From contig NZ_JAVAJF010000001.1 in assembly GCF_030718085.1 (NCBI RefSeq), positions 1,116,001 to 1,180,000 on the forward strand: a DNA stretch of 64,000 nucleotides, in the 5' to 3' direction. Positions 9,705 to 18,441 of this stretch are shown in pieces. Each line of letters begins with the position of its first letter. Within the stretch, counting starts at the first letter, position 1. Position numbers and translations under genes: made by a program. This stretch comes from Marinobacter sp. MDS2 (GTDB lineage: Bacteria > Pseudomonadota > Gammaproteobacteria > Pseudomonadales > Oleiphilaceae). Under the pieces are notes generated by a model that did no database searches, had not been told where the DNA came from, and saw only the letters and a list, made by a program, of their open reading frames with translations.

Positions 9705-9977
9705 ATGAAACCTACGTCTTTTTTCGCTGCCCTTGTTCTGCTGTTTAGCCTGGCAACCGGTTTTGTTCACGCCAATGAACCCAGCGCGGTCAACATCAAT
9801 GCCGCCGATGTGGCCACTCTGTCTGCCTTGACTGGCATTGGTCAAAGCAAAGCGGAAGCCATCGTGGCCTACCGTGAAGCCAACGGCCCGTTTGCGTCCG
9901 TTGAAGATTTGGCCAATGTAAAAGGTATTGGCGCCCGCACCGTTGAGAAGAACGCTCCGCGTCTTGCTGTAAAATAA
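9705..9977 (+). CDS. ComEA-family helix-hairpin-helix protein
   Basis: A 90-residue secreted or anchored protein. The signal peptide (about 1-23, ending FVHA before NEPSAVNINAAD) is followed by two helix-hairpin-helix motifs, ALTGIGQSKAEAIVAYRE and DLANVKGIGARTVEKN. Small proteins of this type bind DNA without sequence preference and are the periplasmic DNA receptor ComEA in transformable bacteria. No other competence gene is nearby, so a role in DNA uptake is only suggested. Confidence 0.88.
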   Translation: MKPTSFFAALVLLFSLATGFVHANEPSAVNINAADVATLSALTGIGQSKAEAIVAYREANGPFASVEDLANVKGIGARTVEKNAPRLAVK

Positions 9978-9985
9978 GCCTTTCC

Positions 9986-10008
9986 GGGGGCGCCCTGCCC
10001 CCTTCTTT
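9986..10008 (+). terminator. Terminator after comEA-like gene
   Basis: GGGGGC (9986-9991) pairs with GCCCCC (9997-10002) around a five-base loop and is followed by TTCTTTCC. It lies just after the comEA-like stop codon. The U tract is interrupted, so efficiency may be moderate. Confidence 0.55.
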
Positions 10009-10077
10009 CCGCCTATGGCGAAGTCTGCCTGCCACTGTTAGTCTGCTCGGTTAATTCTCTGTGGCTTGGCAAGCTTT

Positions 10078-11022
10078 ATGATTCAAGGCGTTCTGTTAAT
10101 TGCTCTTGCCGCCCTGCTTTGGGCGACCACCAGCATTGTTGCGAAATTCCTGTTCGGCGGCTCTGATCTCGCCCCTATTACCCTTGCCTTCTTGCGTCTG
10201 GTTGTGGCGCTGCCGTTCTTCTGGGTTTTAATGCGCCGGGAGCAGCGCCAACTTCGCCGAGATAATCCTGACGGGAATGCGGTGGGCAGCTCGTTACGCT
10301 CGCTCAGTTGGAAAGCGCTTCTGCCGTTAACGGCGCTTGGGTTGTTCCAAGCCCTGTATCAAGGCAGTTATCTGGTTGCCGTCGATTTGTCCGGGGCGGG
10401 TATTGCCACGTTGATTTCACTCTGCCTGCCACCCGTATTCGTAGCCATACTCGCTGCCCCAATGTTGGGCGAGCGGCCTACTCTGACCACCTGGATTGCT
10501 GCTCTGGGCGCGCTTTTGGGCACCGGCATGCTGGTGGTGGGTGATATTGATACCACCGGCACCCTTCGGCTTGCGGGCATTTTGATGTCGTTGTTGGCGG
10601 CGGCGGTGTACACCGGATTCACGCTGACCAGCCGTTATAACTCGGTGGGCACGCCTGCTTTCACCACAGCCTTTATCTGCTTTCTCACCGCGGCTGTGTT
10701 GTTGCTGCCGGTGGTGCTGCTCACCGGTGGCTTCGCCGCGCTGGAAACCATGGCCCTGAAGCACTGGTTGATGGTGTGTTACATCGGGGTGGTGCCCACA
10801 GGTATTGGTTACCTGATGTTCTTTACCGGCATAAAAAGCACTCCGGCAACCCTGTCTAGCATTGTGGTTACGCTGGAACCTTTGTTTGTGGCGCTGTTGG
10901 CGTGGCTTATTCTGGGGGAAATGCTGGGTACGGTGGGCGTGGCAGGAGCCATTGTGTTGGTGGTGGCGGTGATTGTTGCTTCGCGCAGCAACACCGCAGC
11001 CGGAGCCAACCAGAACGGCTGA
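10078..11022 (+). CDS. EamA/DMT-superfamily transporter
   Basis: Inner-membrane protein of about 314 residues with roughly ten hydrophobic segments arranged as two EamA repeats (about 5-150 and 160-305). Family features include LLWATTSIVAKFLFGGSDLAP near the start and IKSTPATLSSIVVTLEPLFVALLAWLILGE in the second repeat. Such carriers export metabolites or amino acids; the substrate cannot be told from sequence. The ATG at 10078 is preferred. A TTG at 10066 would add four residues, and neither has a strong ribosome-binding site. Confidence 0.85.
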   Translation: MIQGVLLIALAALLWATTSIVAKFLFGGSDLAPITLAFLRLVVALPFFWVLMRREQRQLRRDNPDGNAVGSSLRSLSWKALLPLTALGLFQALYQGSYLVAVDLSGAGIATLISLCLPPVFVAILAAPMLGERPTLTTWIAALGALLGTGMLVVGDIDTTGTLRLAGILMSLLAAAVYTGFTLTSRYNSVGTPAFTTAFICFLTAAVLLLPVVLLTGGFAALETMALKHWLMVCYIGVVPTGIGYLMFFTGIKSTPATLSSIVVTLEPLFVALLAWLILGEMLGTVGVAGAIVLVVAVIVASRSNTAAGANQNG

Positions 11023-11048
11023 TTCCGGCATTGGGTGCGGGGTGAGGT

Positions 11049-11597
11049 TTAGCCGCCCTTACGCTGCTTTTCCAGCATGTTTGGCTGCAGGATCTCAATC
11101 CAGTAGCCATCCGGGTCTTTGATAAACGCCAAGCCTTTCATTTTGCCGTCATCCGGGCGCTTCACAAACTCGACACCGAGTTGCTCGAAGCGTTCACAGG
11201 CACTGTAAACATCCGGCACGGCAACGCCGATATGACCAAAGCCTTGCGGCTGGTCGTTACCGTTGTGGTAGGCAAAGTCGGGGTCGTCTTCGGTGCCCCA
11301 GTTGTGGGTCAGTTCCAACATGGCTTCGCGGCCAAAGGTGTAGGTTGTCCGGTGCCCCTCATCCGCCGGCACTCGCTCGGCTTCGGCATCGTCCAGATAC
11401 GCCAAAAAATACAGCGTGAACTTCATTTCCGGGAAGTCCAGTTTACGCACCAAGCGCATGCCCATCACTCGGGAATAAAAGTCCAGAGAGCGCTCAGGAT
11501 CTTTAATCCGCAGCATAGTTTGGTTAAACACGTAACCTTCGGTTTCAGGAACCGGCGCGTCATGCAGGCCAAGGGCCTTTTCGAAATGCTTTGGCAT
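11049..11597 (-). CDS. gloA: Lactoylglutathione lyase (glyoxalase I)
   Basis: Isomerises the hemithioacetal of methylglyoxal and glutathione to S-lactoylglutathione. The 182 residues make this the long eukaryote-like type, usually Zn2+-dependent, rather than the ~135-residue Ni2+ type. The metal ligands are visible as Gln26 (NQTMLRI), Glu95 (MLELTHNWG), His122 (GFGHIGVAV) and Glu168 (GYWIEILQ). It is divergent from a GntR-type regulator, but nothing in the sequence shows that the regulator controls it. Confidence 0.94.
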   Translation of the reverse strand: MPKHFEKALGLHDAPVPETEGYVFNQTMLRIKDPERSLDFYSRVMGMRLVRKLDFPEMKFTLYFLAYLDDAEAERVPADEGHRTTYTFGREAMLELTHNWGTEDDPDFAYHNGNDQPQGFGHIGVAVPDVYSACERFEQLGVEFVKRPDDGKMKGLAFIKDPDGYWIEILQPNMLEKQRKGG

Positions 11598-11753
11598 AAT
11601 GGGTCATCCCAATCTGGTTCATACTTGAACCATAATATATGCGAGCAGATGGAAGCCTTTTCAAGGCCCCCCGAACAGTTAGTTAGCATATGTTAGACTG
11701 TGGTGTCGTCAGCCCCAGCAGGCTTAGCTACCCGACTTAAAGAGCTATCAATC

Positions 11754-12410
11754 ATGGACTTTCAAGCGCCAAACACTCTGGCCGAACAAATTGCCGGTTA
11801 TATGGCTCAACGCATCATGACGGGGCAAATTCAGCCGGGCCAGCGTATTCAGGAAGCGAATCTGGCCACCGAACTCAAGGTAAGCCGGGCGTCAGTGAAA
11901 GAAGCCCTGTACACCCTTGAACGCTGGCATCTGGTAGAAATTACGCCTCGCAAGGGCGCCTCTGCCACTCAGATCAACGCGGAATACGCGGCCGAGCTTT
12001 ACGATGTCTACATGCACTTGCTGATCATGCTCGCCACCCGTTTGTGCGAACGCTGGAAAGAAGACGACAAGCCGTTGGTAATGGACGCTGTCAACCGTAT
12101 TGTTGCCACCGTCAATGAACCCGGCGCAGACATCACAGCCGTCGTCGAAGCCAGCTTCGGCGTAATGGAAGCAGCCTGTGCAGTGGTCAACAACCCCTAC
12201 CTGACGGAATCCCTGTCCAATTTCAAACCGGCAGTCAGTCGCACTTACTACTTGAGCGCCCAACGCTACCGACAGGGGCTAATCCACACTCTACGCTTTT
12301 TTACCGAGCTGCAACCCGCGGTGCTGGCCCGAGACTCCGCCACAGCTCGCACTCTGATCGAGGACTTTGCCGAGCAGCAAAAAAACCTGATCCGGAAGGC
12401 GATGGCGTAG
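11754..12410 (+). CDS. GntR-family (FadR/FCD-type) transcriptional regulator
   Basis: A 218-residue regulator. The N-terminal winged helix (about 8-72) includes IQEANLATELKVSRASVKEALYTLERWHLVEITPRKG, and an all-helical FCD ligand-binding domain (about 80-210) follows. FCD regulators usually sense small carboxylic acids through a metal site. The ATG at 11754 (MDFQAPNTLAEQ) is preferred over an in-frame GTG at 11700, because the extra 18 residues do not look like domain sequence. The target is unknown. Confidence 0.85.
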   Translation: MDFQAPNTLAEQIAGYMAQRIMTGQIQPGQRIQEANLATELKVSRASVKEALYTLERWHLVEITPRKGASATQINAEYAAELYDVYMHLLIMLATRLCERWKEDDKPLVMDAVNRIVATVNEPGADITAVVEASFGVMEAACAVVNNPYLTESLSNFKPAVSRTYYLSAQRYRQGLIHTLRFFTELQPAVLARDSATARTLIEDFAEQQKNLIRKAMA

Positions 12411-12542
12411 AGCACTTCGTGTGGCACGGGCATAAATGATCCCCGCAACGGACTGCGGATAGTGGCAGTTCCCATTGATCGGCTTACACTGTAGAGACGT
12501 ATGTTTAGGTAACGATCTCAGGCGACCCACAAGGAGCATTTA

Positions 12543-13490
12543 GTGAGCAATATTCCTGTTGGCATCAGCACTTGCCTGCTCGGCAAGGAAGTTCGCTACG
12601 ACGGCGGCCACAAGCATTCCCGTTATTGCACGCAAGTGCTGTCACAGCACTTTGAGTTCCGCTCTATCTGCCCGGAGCTGGAAGCAGGTTTGGGGGTGCC
12701 CCGCCCCGCGATTCATCTACGCGAAAAAGACGGCGAGTTGCGTCTGACCGACAATAAAGGCACCGCTGACCATACCGATGCCATGGCCGACTTTATTCAG
12801 CAGGTGATGCCGTCGCTGGCAGATCTGCGCGGCTATATTCTGATGGCAAAATCACCCAGCTGCGGCATGGAGCGCATCAAAATTCACGACGCCGATGGCA
12901 ATGTGATGAACCGGGACGGCCGGGGCCTGTTTGCCGAAGCGCTGATGAAAGCCTACCCGTTGATGCCGGTTGAAGAAGAAGGCCGCTTGAACGACAACGT
13001 TCTGCGGGAAAACTTCATCGAACGGGTGTTTGCCTACGACGACTGGATGCTGCACGTCGCCGGTGAAAACCTCACCAAACAATCTCTGCAGGATTTCCAC
13101 AGGCGCTACAAATTTGCCCTGCTGGCCCATTCCGAGAAGATTTACCGCCAACTGGGCCCCATGCTGGCTGACCTGAAATCCGAACCTTTGGAAGACATCG
13201 CAGAACGCTATATTCACGGCTTCATGGAAGCCATGACCCAGCGCGTCAGCCGGGGCGCTCATGTGAACGCCATGAACCATTTGCTGGGTTACCTGAAAGA
13301 CGATATGAGCGCGGCAGACAAAACGGTGCTGCTGGAGCAGATTGAGGCCTACCACCGGGGCGAAGTGCCTCTGGTGGTTCCGATGACGCTGTTGCGGCTG
13401 GCACAGCGCCGCGAACCTGTGGATTACCTGAGCACCCAGAAGTATCTGACACCCTACCCGGACGAACTGGGTTTGAGGAACAACGTGTAA
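12543..13490 (+). CDS. DUF523-DUF1722 fusion protein (YbgA-type)
   Basis: A 315-residue fusion. The N-terminal DUF523 domain (about 1-155) has three conserved cysteines, Cys11 (STCLLG), Cys43 (SICPE) and Cys107 (SPSCGM). DUF523 proteins of the TudS type bind a [4Fe-4S] cluster and desulfurate thiouracil. The C-terminal DUF1722 domain (about 185-305; KFALLAHSEKIYRQLG, LGYLKD, LLEQIEAYHRGEVPLVVPMTLL) is of unknown function and is often found next to photolyase genes, though none is present here. The GTG start at 12543 is set by AAGGAG at 12531-12536. Confidence 0.85.
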   Translation: MSNIPVGISTCLLGKEVRYDGGHKHSRYCTQVLSQHFEFRSICPELEAGLGVPRPAIHLREKDGELRLTDNKGTADHTDAMADFIQQVMPSLADLRGYILMAKSPSCGMERIKIHDADGNVMNRDGRGLFAEALMKAYPLMPVEEEGRLNDNVLRENFIERVFAYDDWMLHVAGENLTKQSLQDFHRRYKFALLAHSEKIYRQLGPMLADLKSEPLEDIAERYIHGFMEAMTQRVSRGAHVNAMNHLLGYLKDDMSAADKTVLLEQIEAYHRGEVPLVVPMTLLRLAQRREPVDYLSTQKYLTPYPDELGLRNNV

Positions 13491-13506
13491 GCGCACGGCA
13501 AAATGC

Positions 13507-13546
13507 CAAAAGGGGCAGATGGTTTGCGACCACCTGCCCCTTTTTT
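13507..13546. terminator. Bidirectional terminator between the DUF523 gene and ydiY-like gene
   Basis: A stem GGGGCAG/CTGCCCC extended by TGGT/ACCA is flanked by AAAA on the left and TTTTTT on the right. It separates two convergent genes and has the A and U tracts to act on both strands. Confidence 0.9.
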
Positions 13547-13564
13547 ATGCTTGAATCGTTTTGC

Positions 13565-14299
13565 TTAGAAACCGTAGAGCAGAGAAATCGCCAACTCGGT
13601 GTCTGTCTTTTCCGAGCCTTCTGGCGCATCTGATACGTGCTTGACCCGGTAAGCGACCTTCATAGACAGGTTGTTCATGATGGAGCTTTGCAACGAGGTT
13701 TCCGATTTGGAGATCGTGTTGTTGTCATCCAGACCAATTTCGGTGCTCAGCTTCTGGCGGAACAGGGAGTTTTCAGACAATCCATAGTCGAACTGCGCGG
13801 CCAAGCGGGCAATGGCGTCTTCTTCCACATCTCGCCCGGTGTCCGGGTCTACTTCCATGCGCTTGTTGTAGCGATAACCGGCACCCGCGGAGAGGTCGAG
13901 GAAGGAGCGCTTGCCCGTTCGCCACACCCGGTTTCCATAACCGGTGGTGACCGACGATTCAAACTCGTAGCCCGAGAAACGGTCGTCTTCCCAGTTACCG
14001 CGCAAGAACCAGTACTGCTGTTCATCGAACTTGTAGTTGGTTTCCAGTGCGGCTCGGTATTCTTCAGCGGTGGTTTCGTCATCAGCCTCGGTGTACTTGG
14101 TGCTGAACTCACCACTGTTGCGCCAGGATACCTGGTCGTTGATCAGACCCAGGCGGCCGTTTACTTTGGTTTCGTCGGTGTTGCCTGACGTCATCAGCAC
14201 ACCCAGCTCGGCCTCGCCTTCCCAGTTTTCACTTTCCTGTGCCTGCACCATGGGTGCCAAGGCCAGACAAGCAATAACGAGTGGCTTCCTGATCAACAT
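13565..14299 (-). CDS. DUF481 outer-membrane protein (YdiY family)
   Basis: A 244-residue protein with a signal peptide (about 1-20, ending PMVQA before QESENWEG). Alternating beta strands follow to a C-terminal aromatic residue (AISLLYGF), the usual end of an outer-membrane barrel. DUF481 hallmarks are WEGEAELGVLMTSGNTDETKVNGRLGL and the ATAEEYRAALETNYKFD-like strands. E. coli YdiY is acid-induced; function is otherwise unknown. Confidence 0.88.
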   Translation of the reverse strand: MLIRKPLVIACLALAPMVQAQESENWEGEAELGVLMTSGNTDETKVNGRLGLINDQVSWRNSGEFSTKYTEADDETTAEEYRAALETNYKFDEQQYWFLRGNWEDDRFSGYEFESSVTTGYGNRVWRTGKRSFLDLSAGAGYRYNKRMEVDPDTGRDVEEDAIARLAAQFDYGLSENSLFRQKLSTEIGLDDNNTISKSETSLQSSIMNNLSMKVAYRVKHVSDAPEGSEKTDTELAISLLYGF

Positions 14300-14324
14300 A
14301 CGGTCTCCTTAGTTCGGTTTAATC

Positions 14325-15344
14325 TTACGATGACGCCGATTTGCGGGTGCGCTCGCCTTCCAGACTTTTCCGCGCCTGACGTTCACGCTCTGCCTGTTTG
14401 CGTGCTTTCCGCTCGGCAATAATTCGGGCGGCTTCACCACCTACGTGGGCTTCACCACGCTGTTCGGCCAAGCGCATTTGGTGTTCGCGCTCTTTGAAGC
14501 GGGCTTTCTGCTCTTCGGTCAGTGACTCGATGCACTGATGGCAGCTCACGCCTTGTTCGTACTCCGGGCGCAGCTTGTCGTCTTCGGTAATCGGGCGACG
14601 GCACGCGTGGCACTGGTCATAGTCTCCCCGCTCAAGATTGTGATTAACCGTGACCCGATCATCAAATACAAAACATTCACCTTTCCACAGACTTTGCTCT
14701 TGAGGCACTTCTTCCAAGTACTTCAGGATGCCGCCTTTCAGGTGATAAACCTCGTCGAAACCTTGCTCTTTCAGGTAGGCGGTGGACTTCTCGCAACGAA
14801 TACCGCCGGTGCAGAACATGGCGACCTTTTTGTGCTTGGCCGGGTCGAGGTTTTGTTTCACGTAGTCCGGAAACTCACGGAAGGTGTCAGTGGCGGGGTT
14901 CTGCGCGTTTTCGAAGGTGCCGATTTCGACTTCGTACTGGTTGCGGGTATCGACCACTAATACTTCGGGATCGGAAATCAGTTCGTTCCATTCTTTGGGA
15001 TCAACGTAGGTGCCCACCACCCGTTTGGGGTCGATGCCTTCTATGCCCATGGTGACGATTTCTTTCTTAAGTTTAACCTTGGTGCGTTTGAAGGGCTGAA
15101 ATTCTACGAAGGATTCTTTGTAGTCGATGCCGTCGAATCGTTCGTCGCTGGCTATCCAGGCTTTAACGGCGTCGATGCCTTCGCGGCTGCCGGCGATGGT
15201 GCCGTTGATGCCTTCACGGGCCAGCAGCAGTGTGCCGTGCACGTCTTTTTCCAGCATCAGATTTAGCAGTGGGTCGCGTAGGTCTCTGTAATCGTTAACA
15301 ACTGCGAACTTATAGAGTGCGCAGACAACTATGTTGTTGCTCAT
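14325..15344 (-). CDS. trhO: tRNA uridine-34 hydroxylase TrhO (rhodanese family)
   Basis: Catalyses oxygen-dependent hydroxylation of U34 in tRNAs, the first step to (m)cmo5U. The 339 residues have an N-terminal ferredoxin-like domain (about 1-100), a rhodanese domain with catalytic Cys178 in [14 protein letters not shown], and a C-terminal region with paired cysteines ([14 protein letters not shown]) that could bind zinc. The start at 15344 ([13 protein letters not shown]) has AGGAG just upstream. The longer open frame reaches into an interspersed repeat and is not real. Confidence 0.93.
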   Translation of the reverse strand: MSNNIVVCALYKFAVVNDYRDLRDPLLNLMLEKDVHGTLLLAREGINGTIAGSREGIDAVKAWIASDERFDGIDYKESFVEFQPFKRTKVKLKKEIVTMGIEGIDPKRVVGTYVDPKEWNELISDPEVLVVDTRNQYEVEIGTFENAQNPATDTFREFPDYVKQNLDPAKHKKVAMFCTGGIRCEKSTAYLKEQGFDEVYHLKGGILKYLEEVPQEQSLWKGECFVFDDRVTVNHNLERGDYDQCHACRRPITEDDKLRPEYEQGVSCHQCIESLTEEQKARFKEREHQMRLAEQRGEAHVGGEAARIIAERKARKQAERERQARKSLEGERTRKSASS

Positions 15345-15485
15345 GTTTTTCTCCTGCGGGCCGGATCGTAAATCCGGAGCATGATTGATGGTTTTCGCGG
15401 GCTTGGTGCCAGCTTCGGGGGCGATTTTAACGCACTTTTGGTTGGGTTCAAGGTAGGGGTTACCGTGGACGGGTGCCTTGGCGCC

Positions 15486-15596
15486 GCCTTGCACGGGGGA
15501 GTCCCTTCCAAAATACGCTGTGGATACGTCCTTGTACGCTCAGCTCCGCCATCCATGGCTGCGCACGATTTTGGAAGGGACTCCCCCGCACAAGGC
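15486..15596. repeat. Interspersed palindromic element with 29-bp inverted arms
   Basis: The left arm at 15486-15514 and the right arm at 15568-15596 are near-perfect inverted copies. Both contain the core GGGGGAGTCCCTTCCAAAAT; only two bases in 29 differ. The 53-bp centre holds GGACGTATCCACAGC- and GCCATGGATGGCGGAGC-type motifs (minus strand), which I recall as recurring between Marinobacter genes. It sits between dsbA-like and trhO and could fold into a large hairpin. Confidence 0.8.
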
Positions 15597-15643
15597 TACC
15601 GTTGTGCTAAACCGGGCCGCTGTTCGCAAGCCCGTCAGAAGCC

Positions 15644-16375
15644 TTAGTCTTCGGCTTTATTTAGTTCACGCTCTACCACTGCCGACAGCTGGCCCCAGCC
15701 GGGGCGGGTCAGTTGGATGTTATCGACTAGCACCGTTGGCGTGCTGGCTACGCGCAGTTGCATGGCCACTTGCAGGCTTTCTTCAACGGCTTCTTTGTGA
15801 AGTTCGGTGGTCATGCAGCGGCGGAAGCGGCGTTCTTCAAGGCCGAGGTCGTTGGCGTAGCGGGTGAAGGTGACAACCGGATCGTTTGAACCGCTCCAGG
15901 AGGATTGCGAGCCGTAAAGTTTGTCGTGCATGGCCCAGTATTCGCCCTGATCGCCGGCACAACGTGCCGCTTGGGCAGCGGGCATGGCGTTCGGGTGCTG
16001 GCGAAGCGGCAGGTCGAAATAGACGAAACGCACTTTGCCGGATTCGACGTACTCTTGTTTCAAGCGCTGGCTGGCTTCGGAGAAACTGGCGCAGGCCGGG
16101 CACTGGTAATCGGCGAATTCACGCACCACCACCGGGGCATCTTCTGCACCGACTGAGATACCGTATTGATCAAAAACAGCCGGAAACTCGTCGGCGTTCT
16201 CAGCGGCTACCGGCAGATTGCCGGAGGTCGGCGCCGGCGGCGTGGTCATGAAGTAGACCGCAGCAATCACGGCTACAACAACCACCGCAGCTATTGCGAT
16301 ATAAGCCGGCTTCTTGTTGCCTTGGTTACGCGGCGCAGGGGCGCCTGTTTGTTTGCGTCGCTTTGCTTCACCCAT
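15644..16375 (-). CDS. DsbA-family thiol oxidoreductase, membrane-anchored
   Basis: A 243-residue protein. A basic N-terminus and one membrane segment (about 24-43) anchor a periplasmic thioredoxin-like domain. The active site is Cys92-Pro-Ala-Cys95 (DYQCPACASF), and the cis-proline loop is VASTPTVLVDN. The domain resembles DsbA/BdbD proteins that make or isomerise disulfides. A partner DsbB is not in the window. The lysine/arginine-rich MGEAKRRKQ start is unusual but common in this subgroup. Confidence 0.88.
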   Translation of the reverse strand: MGEAKRRKQTGAPAPRNQGNKKPAYIAIAAVVVVAVIAAVYFMTTPPAPTSGNLPVAAENADEFPAVFDQYGISVGAEDAPVVVREFADYQCPACASFSEASQRLKQEYVESGKVRFVYFDLPLRQHPNAMPAAQAARCAGDQGEYWAMHDKLYGSQSSWSGSNDPVVTFTRYANDLGLEERRFRRCMTTELHKEAVEESLQVAMQLRVASTPTVLVDNIQLTRPGWGQLSAVVERELNKAED

Positions 16376-16388
16376 TTTGGGCTCCTTG

Positions 16389-16970
16389 TTAGGTGTCCGG
16401 ATACTGGCGGGCGAAGGTTTGGAGCTCCGGAAAGAACTGCAAGAAATTCGCCTCTAGTTCGCGTTCATTCTCCCGAATTTCATCAATTATTCCAGTAAAT
16501 TGATTCGGAAAACGAATGCGCTCGGCTACCCGGTCCAGGGCGAATCCGATGTTGTCCAGTTCCTGATAGGCACTAAACCAGTCGTGTTCCACCATGCGCC
16601 GGGTAACCTTGATCATTGCGGGTGGCATGACCGGCTCATGGGCGCTAAGTTCCCGATAAACGGTGTGAATGAACGCGGTTTGTTCGCAATCGCTATAACG
16701 ATGCCAGTGCCGCAGCAGGAAGTGGTCGTAGAGGATGTCCAGCGCGACACCGGCAAAGCGCCGGCGCTGTTTGGAGAAGAGTTGCTTGCTGGCCAGCACT
16801 TGAGGGTGCTGGTCGGTGAAGGTATCTACCGCAAGATGGTGGCGAACACCGCCCAAAACCGGTGCGGGCAAGGCCGACCAATCAACACCGCGGGAGAAGT
16901 CCCCGAGAATACTGCCCACACGCGCCTCGGGGGAATCCGGCGCGAGAAACGTATGGGCGAGATGGTTCAT
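16389..16970 (-). CDS. acpH: Acyl carrier protein phosphodiesterase
   Basis: Removes the 4'-phosphopantetheine group from holo-ACP. The 193 residues have the family start MNHLAHTFLA, then RVGSILGDFSRG and the metal-binding HHLAVDTFTDQHP stretch (about 44-56), with ILYDHFLLRHW further on; these belong to the HD-type phosphodiesterase fold. It lies 13 bases upstream of the DsbA-like gene on the same strand and is probably co-transcribed with it. Confidence 0.93.
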   Translation of the reverse strand: MNHLAHTFLAPDSPEARVGSILGDFSRGVDWSALPAPVLGGVRHHLAVDTFTDQHPQVLASKQLFSKQRRRFAGVALDILYDHFLLRHWHRYSDCEQTAFIHTVYRELSAHEPVMPPAMIKVTRRMVEHDWFSAYQELDNIGFALDRVAERIRFPNQFTGIIDEIRENERELEANFLQFFPELQTFARQYPDT

Positions 16971-17010
16971 GAGCTAGGGCTCCCTCAGACTAGTGCGCAA
17001 TCACTTTGCC

Positions 17011-18441
17011 TTAATCATCGCATTCGATTCCGGTTGCCTGGAACCCATCGGTAACTTTTTGGTACTCGACGCTTACGACGGTGCAGTCGCGCCAGCCTTC
17101 GTTCTCGCTGCCTACGTTTTGATCATAGGTTATCTTGACGCCCAGAACAGTAAGTATCTTGGCGTTCGGGTCGTCCGTGGTTAACTGCCCGGTTAACTCA
17201 TACTCACCGTTATCTTCGGATTCTATCTCGATATTGAGCGCTTCAACGTAGCTGAAATCGCCATTCGCATCTTTCTGTTCGATACCTTCCACTTCCAGAA
17301 ACTTCGCTTCAGATAGCGGCGTTTGGTCGTCATCGTCTCTGTCGATCAACGTACTGTTCGTAATCCGAACCCGAACACCTCCAACATTCAGCTCGTTTTC
17401 TGCCGACCCTTCAAACGGGGGCAGCACAGCGGCTTCAACTTCCGCATTGCCTTCGTAGAGTTCTATTTCTTCGGCATGCAGTCGGCCAGACTTGATTTCA
17501 CCTTCCACCTGAACCAGCAGGCCGTCAGCAATGCGTGAACGGGCAAAATCATCGAACTCGGTGTCGTTGTCATAAACAACCTGCACGCCGTTCAGTGAAA
17601 AGGTGGAGCCGGACACATTCAAAGACTGCACCGGGCCGGTTATTTCAATTTCGCCCCCTTCGTCACCCAGGAATCGACGGTCATCGGAGAAACGAATTTC
17701 GGCTGCGGTGACATCGCCGCCCTCGGAGAGGAAGCGGCCTTCCACCTCAACCAATGCACCTTTCACGATGTCGTTGATCGTGAGGTCACCAGGATAACTT
17801 ACGTTCTGACCACCACGAATCCATTGATCGCCAATCCGGAACTTGTCTAACTGAACCTCGTCGATTCGCCCTTCCAATTCCAAGGGGAAGTCAGAGCCTG
17901 TGGTGACACTGCCTATGTAACTGGCGCGGTATCCGTTTGCCGTGCGCCAGGCGCTGACCCGAACCTTCATGCCTTCGGTGAGTTTGCCCCCGGTAACACG
18001 TAGCACGGTGCGGCTGTCGTAGTTGATGCTTTGCCCCAAAATACGGAAGCTGCCCGGTGTACCGGCGCTTTCGTCTGGCAGTACAATATCGGTCACCGGC
18101 CCGCGGAAGGTGTCGTCGTATTTCAGCGCTTCGGCTTTGCCGGAGCCGTCTTTATTCCACTCCCCTTCGATCCTTAGAATCATGCCTTTTTCAAGGTCAC
18201 TTTCGGTCGAAATTCCGTCGTTGCTCTCAACGCGCTGGTTTACGATGTCGCGGGTTTCAAACTTCACGCCGTTTACAAACACGCTGCCAAAACCGGATAC
18301 AGGGCCAACGCTGGAGCCAGTGCCGCGAATGCCACCGTCAGCGATATTCGTACCGCCACCGCCGCCACAGGCAGCCAGAACGCCGAGCGCGATTGGGGTG
18401 AGCATCAGCGTCAGACGCTTTTTAATGGATACCGGGTTCAT
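17011..18441 (-). CDS. DUF5666-repeat lipoprotein (first paralogue)
   Basis: A 476-residue secreted lipoprotein. The lipobox is LAAC with Cys25, followed by a Gly-rich linker. Repeated ~70-residue beta-rich DUF5666 units follow, recognised by phrases such as VSGFGSVFVNGVKFETRD, GMILRIEGEWN, GALVEVEGRF and LLVQVEGEIKSG. The function is unknown; the acidic beta repeats suggest an OB-like or barrel fold at the outer membrane. The start overlaps the end of the DUF6502 gene by 20 bases, so they form one operon. A second paralogue lies just upstream. Confidence 0.88.
   Translation of the reverse strand: MNPVSIKKRLTLMLTPIALGVLAACGGGGGTNIADGGIRGTGSSVGPVSGFGSVFVNGVKFETRDIVNQRVESNDGISTESDLEKGMILRIEGEWNKDGSGKAEALKYDDTFRGPVTDIVLPDESAGTPGSFRILGQSINYDSRTVLRVTGGKLTEGMKVRVSAWRTANGYRASYIGSVTTGSDFPLELEGRIDEVQLDKFRIGDQWIRGGQNVSYPGDLTINDIVKGALVEVEGRFLSEGGDVTAAEIRFSDDRRFLGDEGGEIEITGPVQSLNVSGSTFSLNGVQVVYDNDTEFDDFARSRIADGLLVQVEGEIKSGRLHAEEIELYEGNAEVEAAVLPPFEGSAENELNVGGVRVRITNSTLIDRDDDDQTPLSEAKFLEVEGIEQKDANGDFSYVEALNIEIESEDNGEYELTGQLTTDDPNAKILTVLGVKITYDQNVGSENEGWRDCTVVSVEYQKVTDGFQATGIECDD

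Noticed and set aside
15341..15556. Small open frame in the interspersed palindrome
   Set aside because: Coded by the repeat itself; repeats of this kind give the same peptide at many loci and it has no gene features.
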